From positions 54,216,658-54,280,657 of the forward strand of contig NC_069136.1 in assembly GCF_026914265.1 (NCBI RefSeq): a stretch of DNA of 64,000 bases. Reading direction: 5' to 3'. This DNA comes from Mya arenaria (taxonomy: Eukaryota > Mollusca > Bivalvia > Myida > Myidae). The notes below the pieces were generated by a model. That model was not told the origin of the DNA. It did no database searches and was given only the letters and a program-made list of their open reading frames with translations. Made by a program: the position numbers and the translations under genes. Positions 58,140-64,000 of this stretch are shown one piece after another. Every line of letters begins with the position of its first letter. Positions within the stretch are counted from its first letter, which is position 1.

Positions 58140-59885
58140 AGATTAGAGTCGCTTCCATAGTTTGTTTAGTTTTGCACGGACAAAGGATGGTTTATTTTTT
58201 ACAGGGAACGGAGCAATGGGGAAGGCTAGGGCAGGGAAATCCAAGGGTAAAGTTGGCTTTCGTGCACATGCTATTGATATGTGTTTTAACTTATGGTATT
58301 CAGAGATGGTAATTTCCAAGGTACGGGATTGTTTGAGACGTGTTTTAAAATATTGTAAAATAAGCTGGACCTGTTCCGAATAATAAGTAACATTTCTTTG
58401 CGTTGAACTGCATGGCCAAGTCGTCAGTACAAAATTAAAGGTTAGCAAGTTTTTGTTATGGTAGGAGGTGATCATAGGAGTCAGTCGTCTGCAAAAAGTT
58501 TAACGTAAAGCTTGACTCTACCTGGCTCGTCGTTGCTGTGGCAAAGGGAAAGAAGTGTACCAAGAGCTATGTCATGTGGGATGCACGTGTTCATGTTGGT
58601 ATTACTCTCCTTTAACCACGACAAACAACAGTGTCTTTGTAAGGAAGAGGGCGATCCAGGTCAAGGTGCAACATCATTTTATGTACTAATCAAGTTTTCT
58701 GATGGGCTTCTTGTGCGGCACAGTTAGGAATGCTTTATTAAAGTCCACTATCGCGATCTTGGATTGTTTATTCTTTTCAAAGTCGGAAGTTCATGTATTG
58801 TTACATTATGTTTTGTTTATCTTAAGTAGTGGTTGACGGATGTTAGAACACAATGCTTGTCTTGGTGGTCTCAAATTTGGTTGCTGATGATGTTGTTTGA
58901 TATTACGAAAGTCAGTAAGACGGGGCAGTGATTTTCTGCGTTGTGTTAATCGCCCTTTTGTAAACTGGTGCTATGATGACATTCATCCAATAATCAAATT
59001 ACTAGGCAGATCATAATGCAGATTCGATAGCCCTCATAAAGAAGGTAGATTTTGCACATGCTTGAAGAACGATGTTGGGAAATTCATCTGGACCAGCTTC
59101 TTTAATTATCTCTCTGTTTATAACAGTTTCTTCACACCAGTTACTCCAATGCTAATTTGTGGCATATTAGAATGTGTTATAAGGTGTTCCCATTTTGTCG
59201 TCTTGTGTTCTTTTTACATTCTTTTTAAAAGTGTCTATACGGTGCTCAGTTGTTGGAATTTTTGCTTCCTTTTAAATGCTGTTTTTTTGTCATAGTTTCA
59301 TGATTTCCTTTTTGATCAAGGTGTTTGATGTTAATAAGATTTCATCGCCCATTAAAAGAAGCGATGACTTCCTGAAGTTTGCCTTAAAGGTGCTCCTTAA
59401 TTTATGGACGGTTTAACTTGATGTATTAAAGATGTTTTGAATTCCTTTGACAATTCGATCGCCATTCTTAAGTTCTACCCAGTTCGCTTCTGATAATTTG
59501 TTGATTTTACGAGGGGTTTGCATTGTGAATAAGGGTTTGCTAACAGAGTCAATGACTTCAATATCATAGGTAGGGCATCTGATTTAAATCTGCCCTGAGC
59601 ATCTTACCTAACTATGAGGGATTGTCAGTCTATGTCAAGGCAGTTGAAAGCTCCAAATCAGATGTAGTTGTTTTTCTTTTTTGTATGTTGTCAGTTCCTT
59701 TAGTTAAGCTATATCTGATAATTTTCTGTGTAGCATATAGAAGGATTTGACGATAAGGTTTCCATTACCTTTCATTTTACTTGGACCCATTCTATTTAAT
59801 GACTTTACTAATTGGTGGTTTCCTTAGTTTTCATGATAAATATTCTAATAAAGAGGTCACCCGAACTTGTGTCTGATATACAAGC
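58140..59885 (-). mobile_element. Decayed non-LTR retrotransposon (RT domain), minus strand
   Basis: Reading from 59885 down, in shifting frames: KINKLSEANWVELKNGDRIV and VKGIQNIFN (about 59515-59420); EAGPDEFPNIVLQACAKSTF (about 59100), the AGPDGIPxxxLK block of RT; VDFNKAFLTVPHKK near 58760, the site of F-x-KAFDxVPH; LTWIALFLT; ADD-like FADD remnant near 58480; then TWPCSSTQRNVTY, LEITISEYHKLKHI (YLGITI-like, about 58310). Many stops and frameshifts; the catalytic YADD/FADD core is damaged. It resembles Jockey/CR1-type order. Confidence 0.8.
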
Positions 59886-62600
59886 ACTGTTTGGTGTGGC
59901 TTTAATCCTATTTTGAAAGCGATTTGCTTTCGTAAAAAACCAACAACTTGTTATACAATCTTAGCAATTGCCCACACCATGCAATGTATCTACGAAATCC
60001 ACATGTGATGTCACAAACCACGTTGTATAAACGCACTGGGCACTTTATGTTTATTACTTAAAGTTACTTTAAACTTAGAAAAAATACGAACTACTGCTAT
60101 AATGCGAATATATTTAACAAAATAATTATGAATGAACGCAAAAATGTACACAAATTTTAAAACTGACATTTTTCTGTCTATAAAAACAATAACAGTAATA
60201 CATTAGCTTTAAAAGTGTTGTTAATTATCATATAATTCTTATTTAGATTTTTCTGACAAAACTCATTCAGTTTTCTTTCATTCAATATAAAACTTGGTAT
60301 AAAACACATCGATATGTTTTAATATTTTCTATAGTTAGGGCTAAGGGTTACTTGGAACACTTCTATATTTTTTAATGATTTGGTTTATTTTGTTTGTAAT
60401 TTGGAACAAAGAATGTAACATTTGTAGACCTTTTAATGCAACTCTTGTCGTTTACTTTCTGGTTAAAACATGTTTTGTTCTTTTTTCATATTGGTCCCAG
60501 GTACACCGTTTTATAATTTTTACAAAATGTGTATTTTCAAATTAGACCTGAAGAAAAGAAGAAAATATGTGCAAGGTTTGATTAATGGCCGCTCACACAC
60601 TAGCCTGTGTGTACCGTCTATCAGTGTATTAAGATTTCCTTTGCTTACTGTCAATTCAAAATTAAATGTATATTTTTTAATACATACTTGTAGAAAATTT
60701 AATGACCGTTCCAATTATGTGGCCATGATATTTGTCCACCATCTGATCTATTTGTTGACATAAGGGTCTGCCTTTCTGTTTTATGACATATTTACCATCT
60801 ACCGGTGTATATGACATTTTGACCCATATTACATGATAAGGCACTGAACCTAACTTCTTACAAAAGTATTACACAAACGTGATCAGTTACACAGTTTGAT
60901 AAACTTATGTAAACTGGTGCGTATAAACATGTTATTGGAAGTATAGCGAAAAGGGATTAACTTTGTTTATACAGCATTTAAATATGTTACGCATATAGCT
61001 TATTCATCATTGACTAATCTATTATCTTCAATTATATTGATAAAAGTGACATTCCACGTTTCTATGTATATATATTACATATACATCAGTTTTCAGAATA
61101 ACTTGGAGGTCAAATATTATTCGTTAACGATTGTTGTAATCATATAAAGTTGTTTTGTTCCAGTTAGTTTTTTACTCTCAAATATCCCCATTTCGCTAAT
61201 GTATCAGTTTCCCATGTCATTATGAATGAACAAATGTCAGCAAGAATCAGGACGAATGACGCGTAGCTGGAAATTGTCACTCCCTCCCAAACTTGAAACA
61301 GGAATTCTGCTTGTTTCAGAACATACATCCGGAATAACATTTATTTAAGGACCACAATCCGGAGTAACAATTTATTTTAAAATGCATGTATATCTCAATT
61401 TTGCATGATTTGGGTGATTGTTATCTATTTCGATGAAATATGGGGTTTTAACAGTGAAATAACAACAGCGAAAATATCAATTTCATATTTTCATTTCAAA
61501 ATTAGGAGTGAAAATATGTTTTTCTATGACACTCGTGAAATAAAATACGAGCGTACAAAGAAATAAACCAATATCCTCTATATATTGGCTTCTCTGGCCA
61601 TTTCTTAAATAAATCAGTCATTACACACGCGTGACGATACGTACTTAAAAATAAACGCCCGTTATTTAAGTATCTATCTATTTACCAGTATCACTTTGGT
61701 CATACAATCTTCGTCGTAGTAAGATTTATTCTTAAATTCAGTTCATTTAAATCGCTTACATAATTTTAAAATAGGTATATATTTGAACATATTTATCACA
61801 TAGAATGGCGAAAGAGGTGATAAGTTGGTTGAACTGTTATGTATGTACTAATTATATCTGATACCATAACTCTCGAAATCTTGACAACACAAAAATTCGT
61901 CTCTATTAATTCGCGATGTTACACACGTATACGTATTTTATATTTTCTGTGACAGCTGATATTACTTTATCAAAGTGAGGGATACGTTTTATCGTCTTAA
62001 CAATAACGTATAAAAGTGTAAAACGATAACAGCGCATTGTTAGCTATCAATACAATGAAGATGAGGCTTCACACTATAAATACCTTACCTTCGTCCATCG
62101 GACAAATGTACCCCTTGCTATTGTTTAAAATGAATATGAACTGCTAAGATAAAAATGAATATATTAGATAAAATGTCAATGGTAAAACCGTTTGCGGTAA
62201 ACAGTTCATTAAACATTATCATGAAGCTAAAAGATGTACGGTGGCTTTTAATTTATTTGAATTTGAACGGCAGTCACTCCATTAATAGCACCAAATAGGC
62301 TAACTGGAACTAAAATATTTAAATCCGACTTAATATGTATTTTACAGTTCATAGATTGCCAGAAACAGCTTGCCGAAAAATGTCAACAAACTATTAGATA
62401 TAACATACATAACAGCTTGCTTCCCGTATGGTTCTTATCATTTGTCAAACATGTACTGTAAAACTCCGCATAGATCGAAATGCCTCCGGGGATAATCAAC
62501 GGTTGCATGTTTATTAAATGATACCTTTCTTATTGGCAATATTACAGGTTCCGTGAGGGACGGAGAGAAATAAATTTCTGTATAAGTATGAAATACAATA
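59886..62600. other. Intergenic, no gene seen
   Basis: AT-rich without a supported exon. ACATACATCCGGAATAACAT and ACCACAATCCGGAGTAACAA form a short imperfect direct repeat near 61321. A word like GTGAAATAAAATACGAGCG near 61536 recalls dispersed bivalve repeats, but I cannot delimit an element. Confidence 0.4.
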
Positions 62601-62618
62601 GATATATGTAGATATATA

Positions 62619-62768
62619 GGATCTGACACGAGTTGTCATTTAATACAAGATTTTATTAAACGAGTTCATGAAAATTGTTAGTAAGCGAGCCTCTGGCGAG
62701 CTTACTAACAACTTTCATGGACGAGTTTAATAAAATTCTTGAATTAAATGACAACGAGTGTCAGATCT
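62619..62768. mobile_element. Foldback/MITE-like hairpin, ~68-bp arms
   Basis: Left arm: GATCTGACACGAGTTGTCAT, TTAATACAAGATTTTATTAA, ACGAGTTCATGAAAATTGTT, AGTAAGC. Right arm is its near-perfect reverse complement: GCTTACTAACAACTTTCATG, GACGAGTTTAATAAAATTCT, TGAATTAAATGACAACGAGT, GTCAGATC. The loop is only about 10 bp (GAGCCTCTGGC). The whole element of about 150 bp could form one long stem. Confidence 0.9.
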
Positions 62769-64000
62769 TTTTATCACATGCTTAAAACGATGTTTTTATT
62801 ACTAATAAAGTTCCACTTTCTGAACCGATTGTTTGACAGCCAAAGTACTCAGAGTAGAATGTCAACGATGCGCCATATAAATAGTTCCAAATTAAAATGA
62901 CAAGAGTAAATAGCAGTTATCAAGTTTTAAAATCTGATAAAGCGCTTAACAAGTAACAAATATAAAAATGTGTAGTAAAATATCCAACAACATGAATAGC
63001 GAACGATTTTAACCAAAAAAAACACAATAAGTACACAATTTGATGACGTCACACTCAGAGTACATGCATTTACGTTTATGTGACCTACATCGGTCTTTCA
63101 AGTTTTACTGTGTTCACGGATTTAAAAGTTATTCGCTGTCGCTTTCTACGATGATTTTCGGCGTTTTCTTGGTGTACATGGTGTTTCACAACATGCAGAT
63201 GATAACGGCGAATCCTTACTCTGTACTGCATGGATGTTGATGTTGAAAAAGTTAATTTCCACCAGGAATGTTTCCAGAGAACATGATGTTCTAGCCGCCA
63301 TGGGATGTGTAATGAGATGTCTGTGCTGCGGAATTCGTATTTGTGTTTTCGGTAACCGACAGCTGATTAAATTGGCAAGCAAATGGCATTGACTGCATAT
63401 TGCTTGTGTTGTTCAAGATGGAGATGTATGCAATGTTCTTGTGGTGTTTGTCACTATTGTGGCTGTATTTGTTGACTGACTGGATATTTCTGTGACTAGT
63501 AATCTGCATTATCTGGTTGGCGGAACATTGTTATCAGAAAGTTTTTGTACAAGACGCTTTCTGGCACTATGATTCGTTAGCCATTTCTCTCCCGGAAGTC
63601 TTACAGCTTCATTATTACGGTAAGTATTTGTTGGCATTTAAACCATTTTGTATACAAACAAAGCGGAGGGATATCTAGGTTGCGTGTGATTAGTCTGGCC
63701 AATAGAAAAGTCTGATAGGTTATCTTACACATGTGTAAGATAAAAATATTCGTAATGGGTATATTACACGGAAAACAAGGGTAAGCATGTGATAAAAAAT
63801 ATATAAAGATTAAAAACATGAGCTTCATATAATTCACTATTTTTGATTTAAACTTCCACCAGAGCATGGGTTTGCAAGAGTCTTTGAAGTCAGAGGAAAG
63901 TATACGCAGTTTTGGGCAGCCCCTGCATTGTCATTGTCACCTTGTCATTTCCTCCCATGTCTAAAACAGACTGAATTTCAAGTGTTTTTTAGTTTTAAAC
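62769..64000. other. Window end, no gene supported
   Basis: Minus-strand frames around 63509-63146 have a coding-like S/N/Q-rich composition (for example NTSNMQSMPFACQFNQLS, TSHYTSHGG then a stop), but with a stop and frame change and no splice signals I can defend. It could be a decayed exon or chance. Confidence 0.3.

Noticed and set aside
60470..60763. 97-codon plus-strand frame
   Set aside because: No domain, low-complexity codon content, no splice or promoter evidence.
1..64000. CRISPR arrays, operons or prokaryotic systems
   Set aside because: Spliced genes, polyadenylation signals and metazoan repeats show a eukaryotic nuclear sequence; the tandem arrays lack spacer diversity.

Overview
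The window looks like nuclear DNA of a mollusc, most likely a bivalve. It is AT-rich, its genes have introns with GT/AG junctions and AATAAA signals, it carries an intronless RING-less TRIM-type family with NHL-like C-termini, and it is packed with decayed LINEs, a Tc1/mariner relic, tRNA-derived SINEs and dispersed non-autonomous repeats of kinds common in bivalve genomes. The organism call is inferred from content; no marker gene fixes the species.

Layout. 1-8.2 kb: the 3' eight exons of a gene of the C11orf65/CXorf58 family (plus strand), with a LINE fragment and a MITE in its introns. 10.2-13.5 kb: a complete three-exon gene for a type I membrane protein whose ectodomain has a stanniocalcin-like cysteine pattern. 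14.3-15.9 kb: a 24-bp minisatellite. 15.9-27.5 kb: two tandem segmental copies (about 6.1 and 5.5 kb), each holding a B-box/coiled-coil/NHL-like gene followed by a 5'-truncated decayed copy of the same gene. The first full-length copy has a single nonsense codon; the second (22754-24532) is intact. 30.9-31.9 kb (minus): an intact single-exon gene for a membrane protein with a glycine-zipper region and a C-terminal J domain. A paralogue at 51.4-52.4 kb (minus) is broken by two frame-altering indels. The rest is intergenic DNA dominated by mobile-element debris: LINE endonuclease and RT pieces at 39.9, 43.9 and 58.1-59.9 kb, a split Tc1-like transposase at 46.3-47.5 kb, SINE heads at 48.4 and 55.8 kb, inverted-repeat elements at 5.3, 37.8 and 62.6 kb, and arrays of dispersed repeats.

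The genes do not form an operon-like unit. The best biology here is (1) birth and decay of a TRIM-like family by nested tandem duplication, (2) an apparently little-described membrane J-domain family with a live and a dead copy, and (3) a membrane-tethered stanniocalcin-like protein.
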